The position numbers were made by a program, and so were the translations under genes. Below are positions 18,054-25,843 of a DNA stretch of 62,719 nucleotides, one piece after another. Source of the stretch: JBCCTX01 sp964468435 (GTDB lineage: Bacteria > Bacteroidota > Bacteroidia > J057); NCBI GenBank assembly GCA_964468435.1, contig CAYXVE010000026.1, positions 1-62,719 of the forward strand, given 5' to 3'. The notes below the pieces were generated by a model. The model made no database searches. It worked only from the letters and a program-made list of their open reading frames with translations, and had not been told where the DNA came from. The stretch's first letter is position 1. The number at the start of each line of letters is the position of its first letter.

Positions 18054-19340
18054 ATGGATTCATCCATTAGTACACAGACCTCATCCACTGCGCTCACACA
18101 ATTTGATTGCCCTAATTGCGGCAATTCCCTATCCCTTCAACACCCCCGTGCCAGGGAGATCGCCTGTCAATACTGTGGTTCAGTACTGGATGCTACCTCT
18201 GAGGCGCATCAGATTCTTACAAAACTGGGTGAGCCACAACGCCACCCCCCCTTCTCTTTTATAAAGTTAGGACAAACTGGTAACCTGGGCAACCAGAGAT
18301 ACAAAGTCATTTCACGCACCCGCTGGCGAATGAACTATAAGGAGTACTGGCAGGAAGATGGGCAATCGGGATATTCTGATGAGATCTGGGTATATGATGA
18401 GTGGTTGTTGCTTTCTGAATACTACACATATTATTACCTGATTGAAGATCGAAGCGGATTCTGGATCTCAGCGGAAATTATCCCCGAGTTACCTATCCTG
18501 CACACCTCCAACCTTCGGATGCGTTTTTTTGAAGAACAACGCAACAGAAGGGTACAGGAATACGGAATGGCTGAAGCCATATTTTTTGAAGGCGAATCCA
18601 ACTATCACATTGAGACCGGTGATCAGATCCAGTTTACCATGTTCAAGGACCGTGGGATCAGTTATTCTGCAGAATGGCGAATGGATAAGGATGGTCAGAA
18701 CATCAAAGAAATAGAATTTTTTAAGGAGACTCCCATTTCGAAAAGAAGACTTGTTGAGGCTTTTGCAGGAAATGAAGCAATCGCAGAGATCAAAGAACGA
18801 CAGACCTACTGGAAATCAGTTTTCAGAACGGCTCAACTCGCATTTATCGTAATGATTGCTTTGATGCTATATTCATTCCTGTACCAAGGAAACCCTATTT
18901 ATCAGGAATCATTTGAACTTACGCTAACAGAAAACCAGTCTTTGACTTCAAGTCCAATAGAAGTACCGAATGGTGGATTGTATCGGATCAAGATGAATGC
19001 TTCAGGTTTGCCAACAAACTCTGAAATTTATTTTTTTGCCTATGTGCTCAATGAAGATTCTGCAGCCATCAACAAAATAGATGATGAGTTTTTTTACTAT
19101 ACCGGATATGACAGCGAAGGTAAATGGACTGAAAAATCCTCAAAAGGATCAAAGGTATTTCGCCTACAAGAAGGAGGCACCTACTTTCTCAGAATCTTTA
19201 CCAAACAGCAATTTGCGAATATGGGAGATGTGACCGTATCACTCTATAGTGGGGTATGGATTAGCCGTTATTTTGTAATGGGTTGCATTTTATTGCTTTT
19301 TGTAGTGATATTCGCTTATGTCAAGACAACTACCTATTGA
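18054..19340 (+). CDS. DUF4178 protein with zinc ribbon and two membrane helices
   Basis: 428 residues. The zinc ribbon CPNCGNSL...CQYCGSVL (residues ~19-42) resembles that of the preceding gene. A DUF4178 domain follows (about 65-220), containing YSDEIWVYDEWLLLSEYYTYY. Then come a membrane helix near 262-280, a predicted extracytoplasmic beta-domain (about 285-400), and a second helix near 405-424. The two DUF4178 genes look like an old duplication in which one copy gained a membrane anchor. The stop codon overlaps the next start (TGATG at 19338-19342), implying translational coupling. A -7-like TAACTTTG lies at 18027-18034 without a clear -33 partner. Confidence 0.8.
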   Translation: MDSSISTQTSSTALTQFDCPNCGNSLSLQHPRAREIACQYCGSVLDATSEAHQILTKLGEPQRHPPFSFIKLGQTGNLGNQRYKVISRTRWRMNYKEYWQEDGQSGYSDEIWVYDEWLLLSEYYTYYYLIEDRSGFWISAEIIPELPILHTSNLRMRFFEEQRNRRVQEYGMAEAIFFEGESNYHIETGDQIQFTMFKDRGISYSAEWRMDKDGQNIKEIEFFKETPISKRRLVEAFAGNEAIAEIKERQTYWKSVFRTAQLAFIVMIALMLYSFLYQGNPIYQESFELTLTENQSLTSSPIEVPNGGLYRIKMNASGLPTNSEIYFFAYVLNEDSAAINKIDDEFFYYTGYDSEGKWTEKSSKGSKVFRLQEGGTYFLRIFTKQQFANMGDVTVSLYSGVWISRYFVMGCILLLFVVIFAYVKTTTY

Positions 19341-19588
19341 TGACTATGCAATCATTTAGCAGGATATTAATGTTTTTATTGTTTGGTGGATTTTGTGTAT
19401 CAATTTTGGCAGCTTCTGTAAATGGGTGGGGCATTCGAGGTCTGGATAGTAGGAAAACCAGAGCCGAAATTGAGCAAAACTGCCCCGGATACTATCAGAA
19501 CCCTAGAGGTGAATGCCTGGGAAGGACTTTTAAAAGCTATTATCTCATAAGAGGAATACGTGGAGGAGGGTTTGGCGGCGGAAAATAA
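19340..19588 (+). CDS. Small membrane/exported protein of the DUF4178 cluster
   Basis: 82 residues from the ATG at 19340, which shares its A with the stop codon of the DUF4178 gene. One hydrophobic segment (residues ~8-28) may be a signal peptide or anchor. The mature part has two cysteines (EQNCPGYY and GECLGR), which could form a disulfide, and ends GIRGGGFGGGK. No known domain. An earlier in-frame ATG at 19283 would add 19 residues but lies deep in the upstream gene. Its tight coupling suggests that it works with the membrane DUF4178 protein. Confidence 0.65.
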   Translation: MTMQSFSRILMFLLFGGFCVSILAASVNGWGIRGLDSRKTRAEIEQNCPGYYQNPRGECLGRTFKSYYLIRGIRGGGFGGGK

Positions 19589-19745
19589 TAGCTGTAGGAG
19601 TTTTGCAGAAAACCACTCAATTCGGACAACTAAGGCTCTTTAAACGACTATTCAAGGATTGTAATGGTAAAATATAAAATATTTACGTACTTTCAAAAAG
19701 TTGTTGATTGGTGTATAGGATACTATACTTAAGTTCGTATATTTT

Positions 19746-20180
19746 ATGCTTAAGAGATTTGGCTCTAACGTATTTAGCAATAAATCAGAAGAATTTTCTA
19801 ATTCCAATTCATCCATGGATCAATCAGGAGATCCCATACTCGAATCTTTGCAAAATGACATTTTTCAGGTTGGTGTAAGTCTGAAAGAAATAGCTCATAA
19901 AGTACTAGATGAAGGAATATCTGAATTTCCGATTTTCGTTGCTTCACAGGAAATGGTGGAATTGGGGAAACATATTTTTGACAGAGATTCCATCCAGCTC
20001 AACTGGTTTTACTATGCTTCATTCATCGAAGAATTTATTAAAAAACAATTGATCCTTCAGGAAAATCTGTCTCAGTTCAAACGCATCTACAATAATCCCC
20101 GAGAAATAGCCTGCATCTTTGTGATTTCCCATGAAGAGGATGCACGCTTTGTATTTGTTCCCTATGACATGAAGGAATGA
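19746..20180 (+). CDS. Conserved Bacteroidota protein of unknown function
   Basis: 144 residues, soluble, with an acidic/polar N-terminal ~30 residues and then a conserved-looking core: DPILESLQNDIFQVG, SEFPIFVASQEMVELGKHIF, LNWFYYASFIEEFIKK, and a C terminus with ACIFVISHEEDARFVFVPY. I recognise the pattern as a family found in Cytophagales and Flavobacteria, without a known role. It follows the DUF4178 cluster after 157 bp and converges with the serpin gene 19 bp downstream. Confidence 0.65.
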   Translation: MLKRFGSNVFSNKSEEFSNSNSSMDQSGDPILESLQNDIFQVGVSLKEIAHKVLDEGISEFPIFVASQEMVELGKHIFDRDSIQLNWFYYASFIEEFIKKQLILQENLSQFKRIYNNPREIACIFVISHEEDARFVFVPYDMKE

Positions 20181-20199
20181 TCCAAAGACCTGGTTGATA

Positions 20200-21459
20200 T
20201 TATTGCCTGGGATCCTCGATCTTTCCTATAAATAATATACTACCACGTTCATAGTCGTGTAAGACAACCACAAAAGGTCTGTTGAACTTCACTTCCAGTA
20301 ACCTAGGTGGACTACTCGTAACTTCTACTCCCACAGAAGTGATTGCCGCCGCTTCTGCACCTGACTCATCAATTTTTATAAAAGTCTTGTGTTTTACTTC
20401 TGAAATAAACACTTGCGCATCTGTCATATCGCTAAAATCAGCTAATGAACGTAAAAATGCATGATCCATTCCCCTGTCTATTAACAGGTCATTTAGCTCT
20501 TTTTCATATTCTATCTCAAACTTAGGCAACCAAAGCAAAACTTCTTTAGAGGGTCGGGGACTATGAGAATCTCTATGAGCGTAAGCCAACTCATCGTTCC
20601 ATTTCTGCCATTTATCTACAGTCATTTCTCTTACCAAACCATTTACTCCTACAGATTCACTGGGTAGAAAAAAACTCATCCCTAGCGTAGAATCCTTGAA
20701 AGGAATGGAAACGGCCAGAAAATCCTTTGCTTCGATGAAAGGGAAAGGCTCCATCTGGAACATAAACTCCCGGTCTTCCACCTTTCCATCTGAAAAATAA
20801 AAAGGGCCTGCAGATGTTACTGTACTATCGAATTGCGTGAGCCATTGTCCCTTGAAATAGATCGCATTGATCAGAAACATCACTGCATCCCGATCAATCT
20901 GGTCAATGATCTCAGGAATCCGTCCCTGCGTCTTATCATTTACCCAGTCATTAATGCTGTCTTTGGCAGTAGGTAGATCAAAATCCAGCTCTCTTGCTGT
21001 AGCCTGATAAAAGGTCCGGTTGGTTTCCAGAAAAGTATCTTTAAATGGGAAATTTTCCTTCATCCAGATAGAGTTTGCCAGATTTAATTCTACCTGATCC
21101 CGGCTGTTGTAATCATTGATCAATCCCAAAAAATGCGTATTGACCTGGCTACGGGTTAGGCGATCCTGTTCCAATGCTCCCATCATTCCTGCCAATGTCT
21201 CGCCTGTAGCACCATTGCTGGTCATACTCAACGCTAGCTCTATACTTATAGGCGAGATAATGACATTTTCAGCCGGTGATTCTTCTACTAAGCTATGAAA
21301 AGACTCCACTCCAAATTTCTGATTGATCTCATTCCAGTCCGGACTTCTCAGTCCTATCCCTTCGGGATTTTTGGAGATGATACCATTTTCATTGAGTTCT
21401 TCACAACTCATTACAGTCACTACCATGACAACCACATATACACTTATCAACTTTTTCAT
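20200..21459 (-). CDS. Serpin family protease inhibitor, lipoprotein
   Basis: 419 residues from the ATG at 21459; an ATG 19 codons upstream would bury the signal peptide and is unlikely. The leader ends VVTVMSC (Cys19), so it is a surface or periplasmic lipoprotein. The serpin fold is clear from VESPAENVIISPISIELALSM to FNRPFVVVLHDYERGSILFIGKI. The hinge ESGAEAAAIT fits an inhibitory serpin, with small residues allowing loop insertion. By counting from the hinge the scissile bond falls near VTSS, so the target may be an elastase- or subtilisin-like protease; that is an estimate. It may protect the cell surface from its own or foreign proteases. Confidence 0.92.
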   Translation of the reverse strand: MKKLISVYVVVMVVTVMSCEELNENGIISKNPEGIGLRSPDWNEINQKFGVESFHSLVEESPAENVIISPISIELALSMTSNGATGETLAGMMGALEQDRLTRSQVNTHFLGLINDYNSRDQVELNLANSIWMKENFPFKDTFLETNRTFYQATARELDFDLPTAKDSINDWVNDKTQGRIPEIIDQIDRDAVMFLINAIYFKGQWLTQFDSTVTSAGPFYFSDGKVEDREFMFQMEPFPFIEAKDFLAVSIPFKDSTLGMSFFLPSESVGVNGLVREMTVDKWQKWNDELAYAHRDSHSPRPSKEVLLWLPKFEIEYEKELNDLLIDRGMDHAFLRSLADFSDMTDAQVFISEVKHKTFIKIDESGAEAAAITSVGVEVTSSPPRLLEVKFNRPFVVVLHDYERGSILFIGKIEDPRQ

Positions 21460-21541
21460 ATAAAATATTTGCATGCTCTTTTGGGGTGTACGCAAGTGCC
21501 TATGTGAATGCTGCATGATATGACAATAATCATAGCTCTAC

Positions 21542-22828
21542 CTATTCCATCAGAGCTTCTATATCCTCAATTTCTATAGGTATACCTGCCATGAGATCTA
21601 CTGCTCCACTAGCTGTAACCAGGATATCGTTTTCAATTCTGATGCCAATGCCTTCATCTGGGATATATATTCCGGGTTCACAGGTGAATACCATACCTTC
21701 CTGTATCGGCGCATAACGGTTGCCGACATCGTGTGTATCCAGACCCAGAAAATGTGAAGTCCCATGCATGAAATATTTTCTGTAAGCAGGAATATCTTCC
21801 GGTTGTTCGTCGATATCCTTTTGAGTAAGCAGCCCTAGCTTGATAAGCTGTTCCTGCATCAACATACCCACTTCCTTGTGGTAATTATCCAGCATGGTTC
21901 CGGGTACCAACAGGGCCTTTGCCTGCTTCATGACACTGAGTACAGACAAATAGACTGCCTTTTGTCGTTCGTTGAAGCGTCCATTCACCGGAATGGTACG
22001 TGTCAGGTCTGCTGAGTAGTTGCCGTATTCTGCTCCAAAATCCATGAGGATGAGATCTCCGTCCTGACACTGCGCTTTATTCTCTGTATAGTGAAGTACA
22101 CATGCATTTTTTCCGCTGGCAATAATGGGCTCATAGGCATGTCCGGTAGCGCGATTGCGAAGAAATTCGCATGTGATTTCGGCTTCAATTTCAAACTCGT
22201 ATACTCCGGGCCTTACAAACCCCAACACCCTTCGGAAAGCTCCTTCTGTTATCTTGATGGCTTGCTTCATCTGTCTGATTTCATCATCTGCCTTTATGGC
22301 ACGCAAAGCCTCAAGTATGGGCCTGGCACGATGTAGTTGATGAAGGGGAAATCTGTTGCGAAGCATCTCCGACAAACGGTGCCCGGCTGTATATGTTGGA
22401 AGCGCATTGCGTTCATGCTCGTTGATATCGAGATAAATACCTTCTGTGTGAGAAATAATTCGCAATAGCATATCTTCAAATTGTCTGTAAAAATATACTT
22501 GATTTACCCCTGATGCTTCACGGGCTTCTATTTTAGAATATTTCCAGCCTTCCCAAATCTGTATGTGTTCATTGGTTTCACGGATGAACAACATTTCCTG
22601 CCACTTTTCATTAGGCGCATCTGGAAACAGGACTAATATGATCTCTTCCTGATCCAGCCCTGATAGATAGTACATATTACTATCCTGTGTAAAGCGGTAG
22701 TGGCTATCTGCATTATCAGCGACCAGGTCGTTGGAATGAAAAATGGCCAGTGTATTGGGTTCCATCTGAGCAGCAAAACGCTTGCGATTGCGCTTGAAAA
22801 AGCCCGAGGGTAGAGGTTGATATTTCAT
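21542..22828 (-). CDS. pepP: Xaa-Pro aminopeptidase (aminopeptidase P family)
   Basis: 428 residues. An N-terminal AMP_N domain (about 5-140, starting FKRNRKRFAAQMEPN) is followed by a creatinase/'pita-bread' M24 catalytic domain. All five metal ligands are visible: MDFGAEYGNYSADLTRTIPV (two Asp), HGTSHFLGLDTHDVG (His), TCEPGIYIP (Glu) and GIRIENDILV (Glu). It removes N-terminal residues that precede proline, and there is no signal peptide, so it is cytoplasmic. It lies 82 bp upstream of the serpin gene on the same strand; a functional link is not obvious. Confidence 0.93.
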   Translation of the reverse strand: MKYQPLPSGFFKRNRKRFAAQMEPNTLAIFHSNDLVADNADSHYRFTQDSNMYYLSGLDQEEIILVLFPDAPNEKWQEMLFIRETNEHIQIWEGWKYSKIEAREASGVNQVYFYRQFEDMLLRIISHTEGIYLDINEHERNALPTYTAGHRLSEMLRNRFPLHQLHRARPILEALRAIKADDEIRQMKQAIKITEGAFRRVLGFVRPGVYEFEIEAEITCEFLRNRATGHAYEPIIASGKNACVLHYTENKAQCQDGDLILMDFGAEYGNYSADLTRTIPVNGRFNERQKAVYLSVLSVMKQAKALLVPGTMLDNYHKEVGMLMQEQLIKLGLLTQKDIDEQPEDIPAYRKYFMHGTSHFLGLDTHDVGNRYAPIQEGMVFTCEPGIYIPDEGIGIRIENDILVTASGAVDLMAGIPIEIEDIEALME

Positions 22829-23092
22829 AAGATATTAACTGTTAAAAAAGCTATTCTATGTGTTAGGAGTTCATTACACGGGTTAATATATAAAAATCAT
22901 AGCTCTATAAGCTACCCGTAATTCCAGGGCTTATGGCTATGCAGGTCTTTTATAGTTGCTTTCAGGAACTTATGAAACGCATTTCCGACATATCTGTGAG
23001 GATAATTATGTATGGGAAACGGGTATCAATTCCATGAAATACAGCCCACTTAGCGTACCGATATATTTATGTGTAAAGAATATGTCGGAGTC
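22829..23092. other. Intergenic region, no gene seen
   Basis: The leader between pepP (minus) and the tRNA-Gln promoter (plus). I found no open frame with protein-like character, no hairpin and no known RNA in it. Confidence 0.5.
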
Positions 23093-23124
23093 TTGATTCC
23101 TTTCAGAAAATTTCAGTAAATTTG
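23093..23124 (+). promoter_or_regulatory. Promoter of tRNA-Gln and prs
   Basis: TTG at 23093-23095, a 21-bp spacer and TAAATTTG at 23117-23124, a very good match to the Bacteroidota sigma-A consensus. Transcription would start near 23131, 21 bases before the mature tRNA. Confidence 0.7.
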
Positions 23125-23151
23125 CACCTTCCTAAGGGGAATGTATAATAT

Positions 23152-23222
23152 TGACCCGTAGTATAATGGTAGTACAGCGGATTTTGGTTCCGTTTGTGGG
23201 GGTTCGAATCCTCCCGGGTCAA
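23152..23222 (+). tRNA. tRNA-Gln (anticodon TTG)
   Basis: A 71-nt cloverleaf. The acceptor arms are TGACCCG and CGGGTCA with discriminator A. The D stem is GTAT/GTAC. The anticodon stem is GCGGA/TCCGT around TTTTGGT, with anticodon TTG. The T arm is GGGGG/CCTCC around TTCGAAT. The weak T-A first acceptor pair is characteristic of tRNA-Gln. CCA is not encoded. The prs start codon is only 8 bases downstream, so the tRNA is probably cut from the prs mRNA leader. Confidence 0.95.
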
Positions 23223-23230
23223 CAACTGAT

Positions 23231-24178
23231 ATGTCGCTACCGCAGGTTAAAATATTTTCGGGCACTAGCTCTGAGTACCTCGCGGAGAAAATAGCAGATT
23301 TTTTTGGTTCACCTTTGGGAGAAGTTGATAAATCTCTTTTTAGTGATGGTGAAATTCAAATACACTATAGAGAATCCATCCGGGGATGCGAGGTCTTTAT
23401 TGTACAATCTACTTTTTCTCCTGCAGAGAATATCATGGAACTGCTTCTCATGATAGATGCAGCTAAACGTGCCTCTGCCAAACAGGTGATAGCCGTGATT
23501 CCGTATTATGGTTACGCTCGTCAGGATAGAAAGATCACCTCACGTGTATCTTTAGGTGCTAAGCTAATGGCCAATATGATCACTACTGCCGGGGCAGATC
23601 GAATCGTAACCATGGATCTTCACGCTGGACAGATTCAGGGATTCTTTGATATACCACTCGACCATTTGGATGCCTCAGCCATCTTTGTACCTTATCTGAA
23701 AGAACTGGCGCTTGAAAACTTATGTATAGCTTCTCCGGATATGGGAGGATCAAATAGAGCCAGAAATTATGCACAGCATCTAAAATCCAAACTGGCCGTG
23801 ATAGATAAAGAAAGGATTAGACCCAATGAGGTAGAATCTATGAAGGTGATAGGAGAGGTGAGAGGCTGCAATGTAGTATTAGTTGATGATCTAGTGGATA
23901 CAGCAGGAACGCTTTGTAAAGCAGCTGATACCCTGCTTGAACAGGGTGCAATCTCTGTAAGGGCAGTAGCTACACATCCTGTCTTTTCAGGAGCTGCTTA
24001 TGAACGCATACAAGGTTCAAGCCTGGAAGAAGTAGTTGTAACTGACAGTCTGCCTATTAGAAGCAAATGTGGAAAAATTAAAGTGCTAAGTATAGCACCT
24101 ATGTTTGCTAAGGCATTTAGGAAAATACATAATTTTGAATCGATAAGTACTTTATTTATCATCGATAACCTTGGTTAA
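23231..24178 (+). CDS. prs: Ribose-phosphate pyrophosphokinase
   Basis: 315 residues, full length. ASAKQVIAVIPYYGYARQDR carries the ATP-binding flag region, and VVLVDDLVDTAGTLCKAA is the PRPP-binding loop. It makes PRPP from ribose 5-phosphate and ATP for purine, pyrimidine, histidine and NAD synthesis. It appears to be transcribed from the promoter at 23093 together with tRNA-Gln, so tRNA processing by RNase P and RNase Z would set the mRNA 5' end 8 bases before the ATG. rplY follows after 38 bp. Confidence 0.97.
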   Translation: MSLPQVKIFSGTSSEYLAEKIADFFGSPLGEVDKSLFSDGEIQIHYRESIRGCEVFIVQSTFSPAENIMELLLMIDAAKRASAKQVIAVIPYYGYARQDRKITSRVSLGAKLMANMITTAGADRIVTMDLHAGQIQGFFDIPLDHLDASAIFVPYLKELALENLCIASPDMGGSNRARNYAQHLKSKLAVIDKERIRPNEVESMKVIGEVRGCNVVLVDDLVDTAGTLCKAADTLLEQGAISVRAVATHPVFSGAAYERIQGSSLEEVVVTDSLPIRSKCGKIKVLSIAPMFAKAFRKIHNFESISTLFIIDNLG

Positions 24179-24216
24179 ATATATGATCTAACTCAGGTTG
24201 ATTAATTTATACAAAG

Positions 24217-24798
24217 ATGAAAAGAACGGAGCTGAAAGTATTAAAACGCGAAGAGCTGACTAGACAAAAAACCCAGCAGCTGAGAGCAGAAGGAAATATT
24301 CCTGGTGTATTGTACAGCAATGGAGAGACTATACATATCTATTCAGATTATAAACAAACCAAAAACATAGTCTTCACATCTGATACTTATATAATAAACT
24401 TACAGATGGAAGATGGAAGTAGTTCTGATGCCATCATACGCGATGTACAATATCATCCTGTAAAAGATACCATTGAACATATCGATTTTCTACAGGTAAC
24501 CGATGACAAGGAAGTGGTACTGATGCTCCCGATCAAACTCAAGGGTACAACTGTAGGAGTCATCAAAGGGGGTAAACTCGTCACTAAATTGCGTAAACTC
24601 AAAGTAAAGGGAATTCCTTCTCAACTTCCGGATAACATCGAAGTAGACATTTCGAACCTGGATCTTGGATTTACCATTAAGGTAGGTGATACAAAAATCG
24701 AAGGGATGAAAGTCATAACACCTCCTTCAGCTGCTATTGCCAGTGTGGAAATTCCCAGAACGCTGCGTAGTAAGCAAGAAGCTGAGGCTAAAAAGTAG
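24217..24798 (+). CDS. rplY: 50S ribosomal protein L25 (Ctc form)
   Basis: 193 residues, with the L25 domain that binds 5S rRNA (residues 1-~92) and the extra C-terminal TL5/Ctc beta-domain (~100-185), which ends in a Lys/Glu tail. Recognisable by EGNIPGVLYSNGE and VQYHPVKDTIEHIDFLQV. The order prs-rplY-pth is common in bacteria. A terminator hairpin lies 27 bp downstream (24826-24858). Confidence 0.95.
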   Translation: MKRTELKVLKREELTRQKTQQLRAEGNIPGVLYSNGETIHIYSDYKQTKNIVFTSDTYIINLQMEDGSSSDAIIRDVQYHPVKDTIEHIDFLQVTDDKEVVLMLPIKLKGTTVGVIKGGKLVTKLRKLKVKGIPSQLPDNIEVDISNLDLGFTIKVGDTKIEGMKVITPPSAAIASVEIPRTLRSKQEAEAKK

Positions 24799-24825
24799 TT
24801 TTCGTAGAGAAAAAATAAACATTAC

Positions 24826-24858
24826 AGAGGGAGTCACAATAAACGACTTCCTCTTTTT
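24826..24858 (+). terminator. Terminator hairpin of the GAGGAAGTC family, after rplY
   Basis: AGAGGGAGTC (24826-24835) pairs with GACTTCCTCT (24845-24854), with one G-U pair and a 9-nt loop, followed by TTTTT. One member of the dispersed hairpin family described in the findings. Confidence 0.85.
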
Positions 24859-25084
24859 AATTTTAAATCGATTGTATTCGGGCTGGTCATGTAGAATGAA
24901 AGAAAAAAATTTTACGCTTTCTCATAAAATCCAGCTATCAACCACTATGGAGCTGTCTTTAAGGATTTCATTTCCTTACATGATAAGATTAATCAGAAGA
25001 TTGCTCAATTCTGTCCTGGGCCATTCTGAAACAATAACAAAGTACAAGAAAACATCCATCAACACTTCCAAAAAAATAGATCTC

Positions 25085-25648
25085 ATGAAATATCTGATTG
25101 TGGGGCTGGGAAATATAGGGGCAGAATATGAAGATACCAGACACAATATAGGATTTATGATTATCCAGCAGTTGCTGGAGAGATTTGAAGCCTCTACAGA
25201 AATGGACCGGCATGCTTATCTCGCAACAGTCAAACACAAAGGCCGGCAACTTCTGCTATTGATGCCTACTACCTACATGAACCTGAGCGGTAAAGCAGTG
25301 CGTTTTCACCTAGACAAACACAAAATACCCCATGAGAGGCTTCTGGTCATCACAGATGATATATCCCTGCCTTTTGGCAAACTCAGAATGAAAGGTAAAG
25401 GATCAGATGGTGGACATAATGGGCTTAAACACATACAACAAACCCTGGGAACTCAGCAGTATCCACGTCTGCGTTTTGGCATTGGTGATGATTACTCCAA
25501 GGGGAAACAGGTGGATTATGTACTCGGAAAATTTACGCTAGAAGAGCAAGAAGCTCTTCCAGCACTCATAGATAAATGTTGCGAGGGAATCTTATCCTTT
25601 GTATCTATTGGACTTGACCGTACCATGAATACCTTCAACAAGAAGTAG
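25085..25648 (+). CDS. pth: Peptidyl-tRNA hydrolase
   Basis: 187 residues from the ATG at 25085. The open frame runs further upstream, but that part crosses the rplY terminator and has no family similarity. MKYLIVGLGNIGAEYEDTRHNIGF contains the catalytic Asn and His region (split here: GLGN, then TRHNIGF). LLMPTTYMNLSGKAV and GSDGGHNGLKHI are the other signatures. It frees tRNA from stalled peptidyl-tRNA. The 286-bp gap after rplY suggests that it has its own promoter, which I could not identify. Confidence 0.95.
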   Translation: MKYLIVGLGNIGAEYEDTRHNIGFMIIQQLLERFEASTEMDRHAYLATVKHKGRQLLLLMPTTYMNLSGKAVRFHLDKHKIPHERLLVITDDISLPFGKLRMKGKGSDGGHNGLKHIQQTLGTQQYPRLRFGIGDDYSKGKQVDYVLGKFTLEEQEALPALIDKCCEGILSFVSIGLDRTMNTFNKK

Positions 25649-25843
25649 CTCTGATTTCAATCCAGAAATATTGATGAAGCAGTTCCGAGAGTCAATTACA
25701 ACGTTATATCGTTGCAACGCCTTGGTATCTTCGGAATCAGGACAGATGTCATGTCTAACTCAAAAATATTGGAATGAGAAGTCGAAATCATAAAATATGA
25801 ATGATAATCTTTCTCCTGATGTCCTGGTACAAACACCCATACC

